Positions 17,657 through 27,477 are shown, numbered from the stretch's first letter. The stretch: DNA of 64,000 nt from Parvibium lacunae (GCF_003335215.1 NZ_QPGB01000001.1:62001-126000), one strand, 5' to 3'. Numbers and translations: made by a program. The notes: generated by a model from the sequence alone, not told the origin.

Positions 17657-20466
17657 CAGTGCGCCTGTTCCCAGTTCTGCCCACTGCCAATCTCAACGAG
17701 CAGTGGCACTTGCAGTTGCGCGACGCCGCCCATCAAGACGGGGAGGGTGTCTTTCACCAAACTCAGTTCTGCTTCGGGCACATCTAACACCAGTTCATCA
17801 TGCACTTGCATGATGAGTTTGCTCTGGAGTTTTTCCGCTTCCAGCCAATTTTGCACCGCAATCATGGCGAGCTTGACGATATCCGCTGCCGTACCTTGCA
17901 TGGGGGCGTTAATCGCGGCGCGTTCTGCGCCTTGGCGGCGCTGCGGGTTGCTGCTGTTGATTTCATTCAGCCACAGGCGGCGGCCAAACACGGTCTCCAC
18001 ATAGCCTTGGTCGTGCGCATCGTGGCGGGTACGTTCCATATATTTGGCCACACCCGGGTAGCGGGCAAAATAGCGGTCGATATAGCTTTGCGCGGCGCTG
18101 CGTTCAATACCCAAGTTCCCCGCTAGACCAAAGGCGCTCATGCCGTAGATGAGGCCAAAGTTAATCACCTTGGCGTAGCGGCGCTGTTCGTTACTGACTT
18201 CGAGTGGCGTCACCCCAAAAATTTCGGCGGCCGTGGCACGGTGCACATCTTCGCCATCCGCAAAGGCTTTGAGCAGGCTGGCATCGCTAGAAATATGCGC
18301 CATGATGCGTAACTCAATTTGCGAATAGTCGGCCGCCACCAGCACATGGCCGGGGCTGGCGATAAAGGCCTCGCGAATGCGGCGGCCTTCGGCGGTGCGA
18401 ATCGGAATGTTCTGCAAATTTGGATCGTTACTGGCAAGCCGGCCCGTCACCGCCACCGCTTGCGCATAGTTGGTATGCACGCGGCCCGTATGCGGGTTAA
18501 TCATTTTGGGCAGCTTGTCGGTGTAAGTGGACTTGAGTTTGGCTAGGCCGCGATAGTCCAGCAAAATTTTGGGGAGGGGATAATCTTCGGCCAGCTTTTG
18601 CAGCACTTCTTCATCGGTACTGGGCGTGCCACTGGGTGTTTTTTTCACCACGGGCAGTTGCAACTTTTGAAACAAAATTTCGCCGAGCTGTTTGGGAGAA
18701 TTTAAGTTAAACGGTTGCTCGGCCAACGTGTAGGCTTGCTGTTCGAGTTCCAGTAAACGCAGGCCAATTTCATGGCTTTGCTGTTGCAGGCGGGCGTGGT
18801 CAATCAACACCCCGTTGCGTTCCATCACTTGCAGCACACGGGCGGTGGGCAGCTCAATCTGCTCGTACACATAGCGCAGTTTGGCGTCGTGTTCAATTTG
18901 CGGCCACAGCGTTTCATGCAGGTGCAGGGTAATTTCCGCATCTTCGGCAGCGTAGCGGGTGGCGGTGTCGATGGGGACTTCTGCAAAGGAAATTTGCTGT
19001 GCGCCTTTACCTGCGACTTCTTCATACGTGAGGGTTTTGCGGCCCAAGTGGCGGTCGGCCAGCGCGTCCATATTGTGGTTACGGTGTGCTTCAAGCACAT
19101 ACGATTGCAGCAGGGTGTCGTGGGCAATCCCCGTTAGCTGAATCCCATAGTTTTGTAATACATGGGTATCGTATTTCAGGTGTTGTCCCACCTTGAGCTT
19201 GCAGGGGTTTTCCAGCCATGGGCGGAGCTGCGCAAGCACCCATTCGCGTGCGAGCTGCTTGGGTGCATCGGTGCCTAAATCGCTGCGATGGCCCACGGGC
19301 ACATACCAACCGGTGCCGACCGTCGTGGCAAAACTGAGGCCGACCAATTCTGCCTGCATGGCGTCAAGCGAAGTGGTTTCGGTATCAAAGGCGGTGAGGG
19401 CGGCGGCGTCGAGCGTGACGAGCAGTTCCAGCAGGCCAGCTTCGGTATCAACCGTGTGGTAGTGGAGTGACGTCGGTGTGGCGGGAAGTCCTGCTGGAGC
19501 GTTATTAGCCGAAGCGGAAGCTGATGTGGTGGTTGACGCGGTGCCAAATAAATCGCTTTGATCACCTTGTGCGGCAGCGCTACTATTGGCCATCTGCGCA
19601 CTGATCTCGCGCAGCCAGGTTTTAAACCCATAGCGTTCAAACAAGCTGCGCAAGGTGTCGTTGTCTTGGGTTTGGAAACCCAATTGATCGCTAACATGTT
19701 GCACATAGGCGCTGAGGTCGCAATCACACTTCACCGTCACTAAGCGGCGTCCGGTGGGCAGCCAATCCAGTGCTTGCCGCAGGTTTTCGCCGACCACGCC
19801 GGTGATATTGGCAGCGTTTTCGATCACGCCTTCCAGACTGCCGTATTGGGTGAGCCATTTCACCGCCGTTTTCGGGCCGACTTTGGTCACGCCGGGTACG
19901 TTATCGACGGTATCGCCCATCAGCGTGAGGTAATCAATAATGCGGTCGGGTGGTACGCCAAACTTTTCAGTTACGCCCGTTACATCCAGCGTTTCGTTAC
20001 TCATGGTGTTGACTAAAGTGACGTGCTCATTCACCAATTGGGCAAGGTCTTTGTCCCCCGTCGAGATCAATGTTTTCAGACCATGCTCGGTGGCGTAGCG
20101 GGCTAGGGTGCCAATCACGTCATCCGCTTCCACCCCGTCAATCATCAGCAGCGGCCAGCCGAGGGCGCGCACGGCGGCGTGGATAGGTTCAATCTGTTGC
20201 ACCAAGTCATCGGGCATCGGTGGCCGATGGGCCTTGTATTCGGGGTACCAGTCGTCGCGAAAGGTTTTGCCTTTTGCGTCAAACACCACGGCGCCGTGGG
20301 TAAAACCATTTTCTGCCTTGTACTCGCTACGTAAGCGACGTAGCATGTTAATCATGCCGTATAGCGCACCCGTTGGCTCTCCAGCGGGGTTACGTAAATC
20401 GGGTAAAGCGTGAAACGCACGGTAGAGATAGCTCGAACCATCAACCAGTAATAGTGTAGAAGACAT
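17656..20466 (-). CDS. polA: DNA polymerase I
   Basis: 936 residues, full length. The 5'-3' exonuclease domain (LLVDGSSYLYRAFHALPD, then GVEADDVIGTLA) is followed by a 3'-5' exonuclease domain. Its Exo I motif FDTETTSLD is intact, and the Exo II (VGQHLKYDTHVL) and Exo III (YAAEDAEI) residues remain, so proofreading is likely active. The polymerase domain has motif A (VAADYSQIELR), motif B (RRYAKVINFGLIYGMS) and motif C (QVHDELVLDV). I start at ATG 20466; a TTG 9 bases upstream is less likely. The start codon abuts that of the divergent LOG gene with no gap. Confidence 0.97.
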   Translation of the reverse strand: MSSTLLLVDGSSYLYRAFHALPDLRNPAGEPTGALYGMINMLRRLRSEYKAENGFTHGAVVFDAKGKTFRDDWYPEYKAHRPPMPDDLVQQIEPIHAAVRALGWPLLMIDGVEADDVIGTLARYATEHGLKTLISTGDKDLAQLVNEHVTLVNTMSNETLDVTGVTEKFGVPPDRIIDYLTLMGDTVDNVPGVTKVGPKTAVKWLTQYGSLEGVIENAANITGVVGENLRQALDWLPTGRRLVTVKCDCDLSAYVQHVSDQLGFQTQDNDTLRSLFERYGFKTWLREISAQMANSSAAAQGDQSDLFGTASTTTSASASANNAPAGLPATPTSLHYHTVDTEAGLLELLVTLDAAALTAFDTETTSLDAMQAELVGLSFATTVGTGWYVPVGHRSDLGTDAPKQLAREWVLAQLRPWLENPCKLKVGQHLKYDTHVLQNYGIQLTGIAHDTLLQSYVLEAHRNHNMDALADRHLGRKTLTYEEVAGKGAQQISFAEVPIDTATRYAAEDAEITLHLHETLWPQIEHDAKLRYVYEQIELPTARVLQVMERNGVLIDHARLQQQSHEIGLRLLELEQQAYTLAEQPFNLNSPKQLGEILFQKLQLPVVKKTPSGTPSTDEEVLQKLAEDYPLPKILLDYRGLAKLKSTYTDKLPKMINPHTGRVHTNYAQAVAVTGRLASNDPNLQNIPIRTAEGRRIREAFIASPGHVLVAADYSQIELRIMAHISSDASLLKAFADGEDVHRATAAEIFGVTPLEVSNEQRRYAKVINFGLIYGMSAFGLAGNLGIERSAAQSYIDRYFARYPGVAKYMERTRHDAHDQGYVETVFGRRLWLNEINSSNPQRRQGAERAAINAPMQGTAADIVKLAMIAVQNWLEAEKLQSKLIMQVHDELVLDVPEAELSLVKDTLPVLMGGVAQLQVPLLVEIGSGQNWEQAH

Positions 20467-21201
20467 ATGAATCAACAGAAACGTGTCGTTGCATTAAATA
20501 ATATCCGCAATGCGGAACGGGCAACCAGCATCAAGGCGCGGGCTTCATGGCATTTGTTTAGCATTATGTCAGAGTTCATTGAGGCGACTGAGCGCTTGTC
20601 GGAATTGCGGCCAGCGATCAGTATTTTTGGTAGCGCACGAACCAAGCCCGATCATCCCTACTATCAGCTCACCGAAACCATCGCGCGCAAATTTTCTGAG
20701 GCGGGGTTTGCGGTGGTCTCTGGGGGCGGACCAGGCATTATGGAGGCGGCCAACAAAGGGGCTTTTTTCGGTCCTTCGCCTAGTGTGGGACTGAATATTC
20801 AATTACCGTTTGAACAAAGCGGCAACCCTTACCAAAACATCAGCCTCTCGTTCCGCCACTTTTTTGCACGTAAGGTTTCATTTGCCAAATATGCTAGTGC
20901 CTACATTTGTATGCCTGGCGGCTTCGGTACCATGGACGAGTTGTTTGAAGCCCTGACATTAATGCAAACGGGTAAAAGTCGTCATATTCCAGTGGTATTG
21001 GTTGGCAGCCAGTTTTGGGCGAAGTTGGCTGATTTTATTCGCGATACGCTGATACAAGAAGGCATGATCAGCCCGAGTGACCTCGATTTCTTCAAAGTAC
21101 TCGATGATCCTGATGAGGTTGTTAATACGGTCTTCGACTTTTATGAGAAGCGCGGGTTTGGCGACTCTGAGGAAGAGCGGGAGCAAATGTTGTACCTCTA
21201 G
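20467..21201 (+). CDS. LOG-family (TIGR00730) nucleoside-monophosphate phosphoribohydrolase
   Basis: 244 residues. The Rossmann-like core has the signatures VVSGGGPGIMEAANKGAF and CMPGGFGTMDELFE (PGGxGTxxE), which define LOG/YgdH-type enzymes that hydrolyse the N-glycosidic bond of nucleotides; many were once labelled lysine decarboxylases. Two starts are possible, 20467 and 20566 (MSEFIEATERL). I prefer 20467 because RASWHLFSIMSEF before the second Met looks like the conserved entry of long LOG proteins, and AGAAG lies upstream. The 20467 ATG directly adjoins the divergent polA ATG. Confidence 0.87.
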   Translation: MNQQKRVVALNNIRNAERATSIKARASWHLFSIMSEFIEATERLSELRPAISIFGSARTKPDHPYYQLTETIARKFSEAGFAVVSGGGPGIMEAANKGAFFGPSPSVGLNIQLPFEQSGNPYQNISLSFRHFFARKVSFAKYASAYICMPGGFGTMDELFEALTLMQTGKSRHIPVVLVGSQFWAKLADFIRDTLIQEGMISPSDLDFFKVLDDPDEVVNTVFDFYEKRGFGDSEEEREQMLYL

Positions 21202-21287
21202 TGAGGCATTGTTTTCTCCTGGCCGTGGCGTAAAGCCAGCCAGCTAAGCAAGGTAAAATACGCCAGTTTATTCGCGCCGAGATACTT

Positions 21288-21692
21288 ATGTCCCGTCTAT
21301 TTGATTTCACTGCTTGCAACAAAGCGGGTATGTCCGCTGTGTTGCCTAGCCTATTGTTGGCCCTGTGTCTGGTTTCGCTACCCGCTCAGGCACAAAAAAA
21401 TGGCCCCGTGACGCCGACAGTGCCGCCACCCAAACTGGAACCCTTGCCCGAGATCAAAGCCCCACCGGGTGCGGTTGACGATTTGGAACCCGCCGTGACG
21501 ATTCGTAGAAAAGGCAACGATACCCTGGAAGAATATCGGCGCGGCGGCAAGGTCTATATGATTAAAGTAACGCCGGGCAATGGCTTACCGCCTTACTACT
21601 TGATCGACCAAGATGGCTCTGGCAGATTCTTGGCGCGAGATGCGGCGGGTAATCCGATGGCTGTTCCGCAGTGGCTCTTATTTGAATTTTAA
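21288..21692 (+). CDS. DUF2782 periplasmic protein
   Basis: 134 residues. A signal peptide spans about residues 15-35 (SLLLALCLVSLPAQA), followed by a proline-rich stretch (PTVPPPKLEPLPEIKAPP) and a small conserved domain EEYRRGGKVYMIKVTPGNGLPPYYLID. This is the DUF2782 family, regularly found between polA and thrB in betaproteobacteria. Its role is unknown. The start could also be the Met at 21330. thrB follows after 15 bases, so the two are co-transcribed. Confidence 0.85.
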   Translation: MSRLFDFTACNKAGMSAVLPSLLLALCLVSLPAQAQKNGPVTPTVPPPKLEPLPEIKAPPGAVDDLEPAVTIRRKGNDTLEEYRRGGKVYMIKVTPGNGLPPYYLIDQDGSGRFLARDAAGNPMAVPQWLLFEF

Positions 21693-21707
21693 GTCGGGTA
21701 GGGACGT

Positions 21708-22682
21708 ATGGCAGTATTTACCGATGTCAGTCCGGCACAATTACAAGACTGGCTCAACCATTCAAATTTAGGTCAACTAACGGCGCTCGAAGGCATTGCT
21801 TCCGGTATTGAAAATACCAACTACTTTGTGGATGTCACGCGTGCGGGCGAGAGTCACCATTATGTGCTCACCTTATTTGAAAAGCTCACGCCGACAGAGC
21901 TGCCTTTTTATCTTGGTTTGATGCATCACCTCGCCGCCAAAGGCATTCCTGTTCCGGCCCCTGTGAGGTTGTCCAACGGCATCTTCTGGGGCGAGCTCAA
22001 CGGTAAACCTTGTGCTTTAGTGACGCGCCTACAGGGACGCTCGGTCTTGCAGCCGTCAGCAGCGCAGTGCGCCGCAATGGGTAGCTGGCTGGCGCGCATG
22101 CATCAGGCCGGGGCAGATTTTGCGCTACAACAGCCAAATTTACGCGGGCTCTCATGGTGGCAGGCGACAGCCCCTGTGGTGGCACCCTATCTACCGGCTG
22201 ACATTCAACGCTTGCTTGAAGATGAGCTTGCACTGCAAACGACACATGCCATGACAACGGGCTATCAGGATTTGCCGCGCGGTCCAGTACACGCAGATTT
22301 ATTTCGCGATAACGCGTTAATGATCGACGATACGCTTGGCGGGATCATCGATTTTTATTTTGCAGGTTGCGATACTTGGTTATTTGACTTAGCCGTAACG
22401 CTGAATGACTGGTGTATTGACGTAGCGACTGGCGAGTTACAGGCGGGTGCTTGCCAAGCTTTTTTATCGGCTTACCATGCGGTTCAGCCATTTACCCAGC
22501 AAGAGGCCGAGAACTGGGAAATGGCCTTGCGTGCCGCCGCGTTACGGTTTTGGATTTCACGCCTGTATGACTTTTACTTGCCACGCCCTGCCGCGATGTT
22601 AACGCCAAAAGACCCGCGACACTTTGAACGCATACTCATTGCTCGCCGCGCTGGCCGCTATCCAGTTTTACCACAATCCTGA
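21708..22682 (+). CDS. thrB: Homoserine kinase (ThrB type II, aminoglycoside-phosphotransferase fold)
   Basis: 324 residues. It phosphorylates homoserine in threonine synthesis. This is the APH-like class, not the GHMP class. GIASGIENTNYFVD is the glycine-rich loop, VHADLFRDN is the catalytic loop with the Asp base, and GIIDFYFAGCDTWLFDLA is the Mg-binding DFG-equivalent. Length and motifs match the betaproteobacterial enzyme. It follows the DUF2782 gene. A GGTAGGGACGT sequence before the ATG supplies the ribosome site. Confidence 0.95.
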   Translation: MAVFTDVSPAQLQDWLNHSNLGQLTALEGIASGIENTNYFVDVTRAGESHHYVLTLFEKLTPTELPFYLGLMHHLAAKGIPVPAPVRLSNGIFWGELNGKPCALVTRLQGRSVLQPSAAQCAAMGSWLARMHQAGADFALQQPNLRGLSWWQATAPVVAPYLPADIQRLLEDELALQTTHAMTTGYQDLPRGPVHADLFRDNALMIDDTLGGIIDFYFAGCDTWLFDLAVTLNDWCIDVATGELQAGACQAFLSAYHAVQPFTQQEAENWEMALRAAALRFWISRLYDFYLPRPAAMLTPKDPRHFERILIARRAGRYPVLPQS

Positions 22683-22698
22683 TCAAGAGGCCCTGCCG

Positions 22699-23511
22699 AT
22701 GCAAGCCGAACAAGTTACCTCACTTCAAGCCTCACAATGGTTTGGCCGGGGCTGGCAAATTTTTAAAGTGCAGCCTTTCATTGTGGCCTCGTTGACCCTG
22801 TTTTACATTATTGTGCTCGCCGTGACGAGCTTGATACCAGGGGTTGGGGCGTTGTTGGGGTTCATCTTAACTCCAACCTTAACATTTGGTTTTATGGAGA
22901 TGAGCCGCCTACTTAGCTTGCCACCCGAGCAACGACCGCTGCGGATTCTCCCCACCATTTTATTTTCAGCGCTGCTAGCCGATAGCCAGCGCCGCCGGCG
23001 CTTCCTACTGCTAGGTGTTTGGTACGTGCTGGGTGTGACGCTAGCCTTATTGCTCTCTACCTTAGCGGATGGCGGCACACTCGCCCAAGCTTTTCTGCTG
23101 GGAAAACCGTTAACCGAAGCGCAGGTGCAAAGTGGTGAATTGATTGGCCCCTTGTTGATTGTCATGATCAGCTATCTGCCATTATTGTTGGCCTTTTGGT
23201 ATGCCCCAGCGTTGGTCGGTTGGGCACATCTATTGCCGAGTAAGGCGATTTTTTTCAGTATTGTGGCCTGCTGGCGTAATAAATGGCCCTTCACCGTGTA
23301 TGGCTTGGTTGCGCTCGGTTGGTTGATTCTGATTCAAGTCGCGGCAGGAGTAGTACTCAGTTTTCTCGGTGAACAGATCGGCGTCTTTTTTGCGGCCCCT
23401 TTTACGATTACCTTGTTATCAGTCTGGCTTTGTAGCTATTACCCTAGTTACGTGGATGTGTTCGGCGTTCCCGATGGGGCGTCAGCCACCCGCGTGCCAA
23501 CCCACCTTTGA
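22699..23511 (+). CDS. BPSS1780-family membrane protein
   Basis: 270 residues, multi-spanning, with about six helices. The N-terminus ASQWFGRGWQIFKVQPFIV and the C-terminal SYYPSYVDVFG are typical of the family named after a Burkholderia protein. The function is unknown; distant DUF975-like membrane folds are possible. I start at ATG 22699, which has AAGAGG at 8-base spacing, and not further upstream inside thrB. It is positioned between thrB and murI, probably in one transcript. Confidence 0.82.
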   Translation: MQAEQVTSLQASQWFGRGWQIFKVQPFIVASLTLFYIIVLAVTSLIPGVGALLGFILTPTLTFGFMEMSRLLSLPPEQRPLRILPTILFSALLADSQRRRRFLLLGVWYVLGVTLALLLSTLADGGTLAQAFLLGKPLTEAQVQSGELIGPLLIVMISYLPLLLAFWYAPALVGWAHLLPSKAIFFSIVACWRNKWPFTVYGLVALGWLILIQVAAGVVLSFLGEQIGVFFAAPFTITLLSVWLCSYYPSYVDVFGVPDGASATRVPTHL

Positions 23512-23531
23512 GTGTAGATCGCTAGACTGTA

Positions 23532-24335
23532 ATGACGCTATCCCTTGATCCTAACGGGCCAATCGGGGTCTTTGACTCCGGGGTTGGCGGGCTGACAGTA
23601 TTACGGGCGTTGCAAGCGCAGCTGCCCCATGAGCGCTTCATTTATGTGGCTGATAATGGGCACGCGCCATATGGCGATAAATCGCCGGAATTTATTACTG
23701 AGCGTAGCGAAAAGATCGCAGCTTTTCTCCAAGCAGAGGGTGCGAAAGCTTTAGTGATTGCTTGTAACACAGCAACGGCAGCCGCCGCACAGCAACTGCG
23801 CACGCGTTGGCCAGCGTGGCCAATTATCGGCATTGAGCCAGCGGTTAAGCCGGCGACGATGCTGACCAAAACGGGCGTGGTCGGTATTTTAGCGACGACC
23901 AATACATTGGCTAGTGAGAAATTCCGGCAGCTCGTTGCGCGATTTGCTGATAATGCAAAGGTCGTCGTGCAAGCCTGTCCTGGCCTGGTCGATGAAATAG
24001 AGCAAGGTCATTTCGACAGCCCGCGTTTGCAGTCATTACTCACCGAATACATTGGCGCCTTACAAGCCGCTCAAGCAGATGTAATTGTATTGGGGTGTAC
24101 ACATTACCCCTTTGTGCGAAAACAGATTCAGGCGATTGCGGGCTCAGATGTTCAGATTATTGAAACAGGTCAAGCTGTGGCGCGTGAGTTGCGGCGTCGT
24201 CTGAATGAAGAGAACATACTGGCCCCTCAATCAAGCCAAGGTATGAAATTGTATTCAACAGGGAAAACCGTTACACTCGAAAGAATAGCGAGTCAGTATT
24301 GCGGGCTATCGCAGGCGATAGAGCGAGTGATCTGA
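23532..24335 (+). CDS. murI: Glutamate racemase
   Basis: 267 residues. It interconverts L- and D-glutamate to supply D-Glu for peptidoglycan and acts in the cytoplasm. GVFDSGVGGLTVLR opens the protein. The two catalytic cysteines are in ACNTATA and LGCTHYPF, and both are present. VADNGHAPYGDKS is the usual substrate-loop region. Starts at ATG 23532, 20 bases after the preceding membrane-protein gene. Confidence 0.97.
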   Translation: MTLSLDPNGPIGVFDSGVGGLTVLRALQAQLPHERFIYVADNGHAPYGDKSPEFITERSEKIAAFLQAEGAKALVIACNTATAAAAQQLRTRWPAWPIIGIEPAVKPATMLTKTGVVGILATTNTLASEKFRQLVARFADNAKVVVQACPGLVDEIEQGHFDSPRLQSLLTEYIGALQAAQADVIVLGCTHYPFVRKQIQAIAGSDVQIIETGQAVARELRRRLNEENILAPQSSQGMKLYSTGKTVTLERIASQYCGLSQAIERVI

Positions 24336-24361
24336 GCAGTGAATGATATGAGGAGCATTTT

Positions 24362-25078
24362 GTGAAAGTCCAATTACAAAGAGGATGGCTGACTATTGTT
24401 GGCGTACTGTTCAGTCTGGCCCTGGTCGGGTGTGCAAGCGGGCCGAAATTTCATGATGTTCAATCGGCTATTTCCCAGCCGCAGGGTGATAAAGGTAGAA
24501 TTTATTTTTATCGGGAGCGTTCTCCTGTTGGTGCCATCATTCAGCCAGATATTAGAGTGAATAACGAGATTGTTGGTGTATCCAAACCTGGGGGATATTT
24601 TTTTATAGATCGCGTCCCCGGTAAATATGAAGTGACTACGAGTACCGAAGTTACCCGTGCTGTTGATTTCAGATTGGCTGCCGGACAAACCATTTACGTA
24701 AAAACTGAAGTAAGCATGGGCTTTCTAGTTGGCCGCATATCACCTCTAATAGTTACCAGTGCAACTGCGCTGAGTGAGTTAGCGGATATGAGCTATATCG
24801 GCACCCCGATCAATAAACAGGTAGCCAAAAAACCAATACCAGCCGGAGATATAAACGCGAATACTGTGACAGATAAACCTAAATCTGGACAAATAGTATT
24901 TGGATCACAATCCTATGAATTAGAAAAGGCAGCAGCGAAAGAAGGCTGTATATCTAGTAGGGGTGCTGAGTTATTGCGCGATGAAGGTCCTGTCGAGCGT
25001 TACAAAATTGCTTGCGATGGAGGTAAAACCGTGTATGCCTATTGCGAGTTTCGCCAGTGTCGTTTAAGCCAATGGTAA
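24362..25078 (+). CDS. DUF2846-like lipoprotein
   Basis: 238 residues starting at GTG 24362, with AGGAG at 6-base spacing. A lipoprotein signal ends LVGCASG, with the lipidated cysteine near residue 24. The central region GRIYFYRERSPVGAIIQPDI and the PGKYEVTTST and AAGQTIYVKTEV strands match the beta-sandwich DUF2846 domain. A C-terminal extension (about 190-238) has four cysteines spaced as two likely disulfides (KEGCIS, KIACDGG, YAYCEFRQC). Its composition is slightly AT-richer than the flanks. The function is unknown. Confidence 0.8.
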   Translation: MKVQLQRGWLTIVGVLFSLALVGCASGPKFHDVQSAISQPQGDKGRIYFYRERSPVGAIIQPDIRVNNEIVGVSKPGGYFFIDRVPGKYEVTTSTEVTRAVDFRLAAGQTIYVKTEVSMGFLVGRISPLIVTSATALSELADMSYIGTPINKQVAKKPIPAGDINANTVTDKPKSGQIVFGSQSYELEKAAAKEGCISSRGAELLRDEGPVERYKIACDGGKTVYAYCEFRQCRLSQW

Positions 25079-25100
25079 ATATCAATTAATCATCACGTTC

Positions 25101-25126
25101 AATGCCCTGTACCCGCAGGGCATTTT
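25101..25126 (+). terminator. Terminator after the lipoprotein gene
   Basis: AATGCCCTG / CAGGGCATT hairpin with a TACCCG loop and a short T-rich tail on the plus strand. It just touches the stop codon of the convergent uvrD gene. Confidence 0.7.
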
Positions 25127-27452
25127 ATATCGCCGTTAATTTTGCAATTCCAAGGGCGAGCCACTTATTGCCGTGTCGGCGAAATTTGATTTGCGCTCGG
25201 GCATCTGCCCCCTGTCCTTCAAGCTCAAGAATCACCCCTTCCCCAAATTTAGTGTGAAAGACAGCTTGGCCAATGCGAAAGCCACTTGCATGCTCGCCTT
25301 GCTTTTGGCGAATCTTCGCGCTAGCGGCCGCAGTTTGCGCGTTGTCTTGCTTATCCCAGGCTTCATCCCACGCCCGGTCTTTTTTGCCGTACTGACCATT
25401 GCTGCCGCCGAAATTAGATTGCGCACTCGCGCCATAGCTCCAATTACTACCGAGCGCTTGTACTTTGGGCGTGAGCCATTTCAAGGTGTTTTCGGGCAGC
25501 TCTTCTAAGAAGCGTGACTTCACGCTGTAGCGGGTTTGGCCAAACAACATGCGCGATTGCGCCAAGCTCATATACAGCCGCTTGCGGGCGCGGGTAATGG
25601 CCACATACATCAAGCGGCGCTCTTCTTCCACGCCATCTAATTCCACCAAGCTGTTTTCGTGGGGGAATAAGCCTTCTTCCAAACCAGTGAGAAAGACCGC
25701 ATTAAATTCCAAGCCCTTGGCGGCATGCACGGTCATCAGTTGTACGGCGGGCGTGCCTTCAGCGGCCTGGTTGTCACCCGCTTCCAGCGCGGCATGAGCT
25801 AGGAAGTTAGCGAGCGGGGTGCTGGGTGCGACATTCGGTGCGCTTTCAGCTGAGGTGTCGTTTAGCACCAGCGAGGTGGTTGCCCCCGTATCTTGCGCCA
25901 AGCCTTCTTCGCTAATAAAGGCTGTTGCCGCGTTCACCAATTCCTGCAAGTTATCGACGCGGTCTTGTCCTTCTTTTTCATTTTGGTAGTGGGTAATCAA
26001 GGTGCTTTGATGAATCACTTGCTCAATCACTTCCGGCAGCGTCAGGCCCTGCGCAGCAAAGCGCATTTGCTCAATCAAATTCACAAACGCGGTGAGGTTG
26101 CTCCCGGCCTTGCCCGCAATCATCGGCACACTGGCGTACAAGCTTTGGTTGTAGGTACGGGCGGTGTCTTGTAGCTGCTCCAACGTACGCGCCCCAATCC
26201 CACGGGTGGGGAAGTTCACCACGCGCAAGAAGGCGGTGTCGTCGTCTTTGTTTTCAATCAGCCGCAAGTAAGCGAGGGCGTGTTTAATTTCGGCCCGTTC
26301 AAAAAAGCGTAAGCCGCCATAAACCTTGTAGGGAATCATCGCGCTAAACAGCGCATGTTCCAGCACCCGTGATTGCGCGTTAGAGCGATACAGCACCGCA
26401 ATCTCTTCGCGGGAGTAGCCTTCGGCAATCAGGTTTTTAATTTCTTCCACCAGCCACTGCGCTTCCAGCATATCGGTGGGTGCTTCGTACACCCGCAGCG
26501 GCTCTCCTTCGCCACTGGCCGTCCATAAGTTTTTACCAAGGCGGCGGCTGTTCTGGCGGATCAGCGTGTTCGCGGCTTCCAGAATATGGCCGTGGGAACG
26601 GTAGTTTTGTTCGAGCTTGATGTGGTGCCGAACCCGGAACTCGCGCTCAAACTTTTCCATGTTCGCCACGTTCGCCCCGCGAAAGGCGTAAATGCTCTGG
26701 TCGTCATCGCCCACGGCAAACAGTGCATTGGTGGGCTGCTTGCCATAGTTGGCTAGTAGCTTCAGCCAAGCGTATTGCAGGCTGTTGGTATCCTGAAACT
26801 CATCCACCAAAATATGGCGAAAGCGCGCTTGATAATGCTCGCGCAAAATTTGGTTGCGATCTAATAGCTCGTAGCAGCGCAACAGCAGTTCCGGGAAATC
26901 CACCACGCCTTCGCGCTGGCACTGTTCGTCGTAGAGGGCGTATAACTCAACGAACTTGCGGTTAAAGTCGTCATTCGCTTCCACATCCTTCGCCCGCAGC
27001 CCACATTCTTTGGCGTTGTTAATAAAGTATTGCAACTGCTTGGGCGGATACTTTTCATCGTCAATATTCAGTGCCTTCAGCATGCGCTTGAGCGCTGATA
27101 ATTGATCGCTACTATCCAAAATCTGAAAGGTCTGCGGTAAGCCCGCATCGCGGTGGTGTGCCCGCAAAAGCCGATTACACAAACCATGAAACGTTCCCAC
27201 CCACATGCCGCGCGTATTGATGGGTAGCATCGCGCTCAAACGCGTCAGCATTTCCTTGGCCGCTTTGTTGGTAAACGTCACCGCCAGCAAACTATGCGGC
27301 GCGACTTGGCCGGTTTGAATCAGCCAAGCAATACGGGTAGTGAGCACGCGGGTTTTACCGCTGCCGGCTCCCGCTAAAATCAGCGCAGGTTCGGGGGGCA
27401 GCGTGACGGCTGCATGTTGTTCGGGATTGAGGTTGTCGAGGAGTGCATTCAT
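25125..27452 (-). CDS. uvrD: DNA helicase II (UvrD/PcrA-type, SF1A)
   Basis: 775 residues. It is a 3'-5' DNA helicase in nucleotide-excision and mismatch repair. Motif I (Walker A) is AGAGSGKTRVLTTR, motif II is ILVDEFQDTN, motif III is GDDDQSIYAFRGA, motif IV is EQNYRSH, and motif VI is VAITRARKRL. The C-terminal 50 residues (GQAVFHTKFGEGVI) form the Tudor-like RNA-polymerase interaction domain seen in UvrD/PcrA, which separates it from Rep. It is convergent with the lipoprotein gene. It reads away from tRNA-Ala, with 62 bases between. Confidence 0.96.
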   Translation of the reverse strand: MNALLDNLNPEQHAAVTLPPEPALILAGAGSGKTRVLTTRIAWLIQTGQVAPHSLLAVTFTNKAAKEMLTRLSAMLPINTRGMWVGTFHGLCNRLLRAHHRDAGLPQTFQILDSSDQLSALKRMLKALNIDDEKYPPKQLQYFINNAKECGLRAKDVEANDDFNRKFVELYALYDEQCQREGVVDFPELLLRCYELLDRNQILREHYQARFRHILVDEFQDTNSLQYAWLKLLANYGKQPTNALFAVGDDDQSIYAFRGANVANMEKFEREFRVRHHIKLEQNYRSHGHILEAANTLIRQNSRRLGKNLWTASGEGEPLRVYEAPTDMLEAQWLVEEIKNLIAEGYSREEIAVLYRSNAQSRVLEHALFSAMIPYKVYGGLRFFERAEIKHALAYLRLIENKDDDTAFLRVVNFPTRGIGARTLEQLQDTARTYNQSLYASVPMIAGKAGSNLTAFVNLIEQMRFAAQGLTLPEVIEQVIHQSTLITHYQNEKEGQDRVDNLQELVNAATAFISEEGLAQDTGATTSLVLNDTSAESAPNVAPSTPLANFLAHAALEAGDNQAAEGTPAVQLMTVHAAKGLEFNAVFLTGLEEGLFPHENSLVELDGVEEERRLMYVAITRARKRLYMSLAQSRMLFGQTRYSVKSRFLEELPENTLKWLTPKVQALGSNWSYGASAQSNFGGSNGQYGKKDRAWDEAWDKQDNAQTAAASAKIRQKQGEHASGFRIGQAVFHTKFGEGVILELEGQGADARAQIKFRRHGNKWLALGIAKLTAI

Positions 27453-27477
27453 GGAGTAATTATCCCATGACGGTGGC

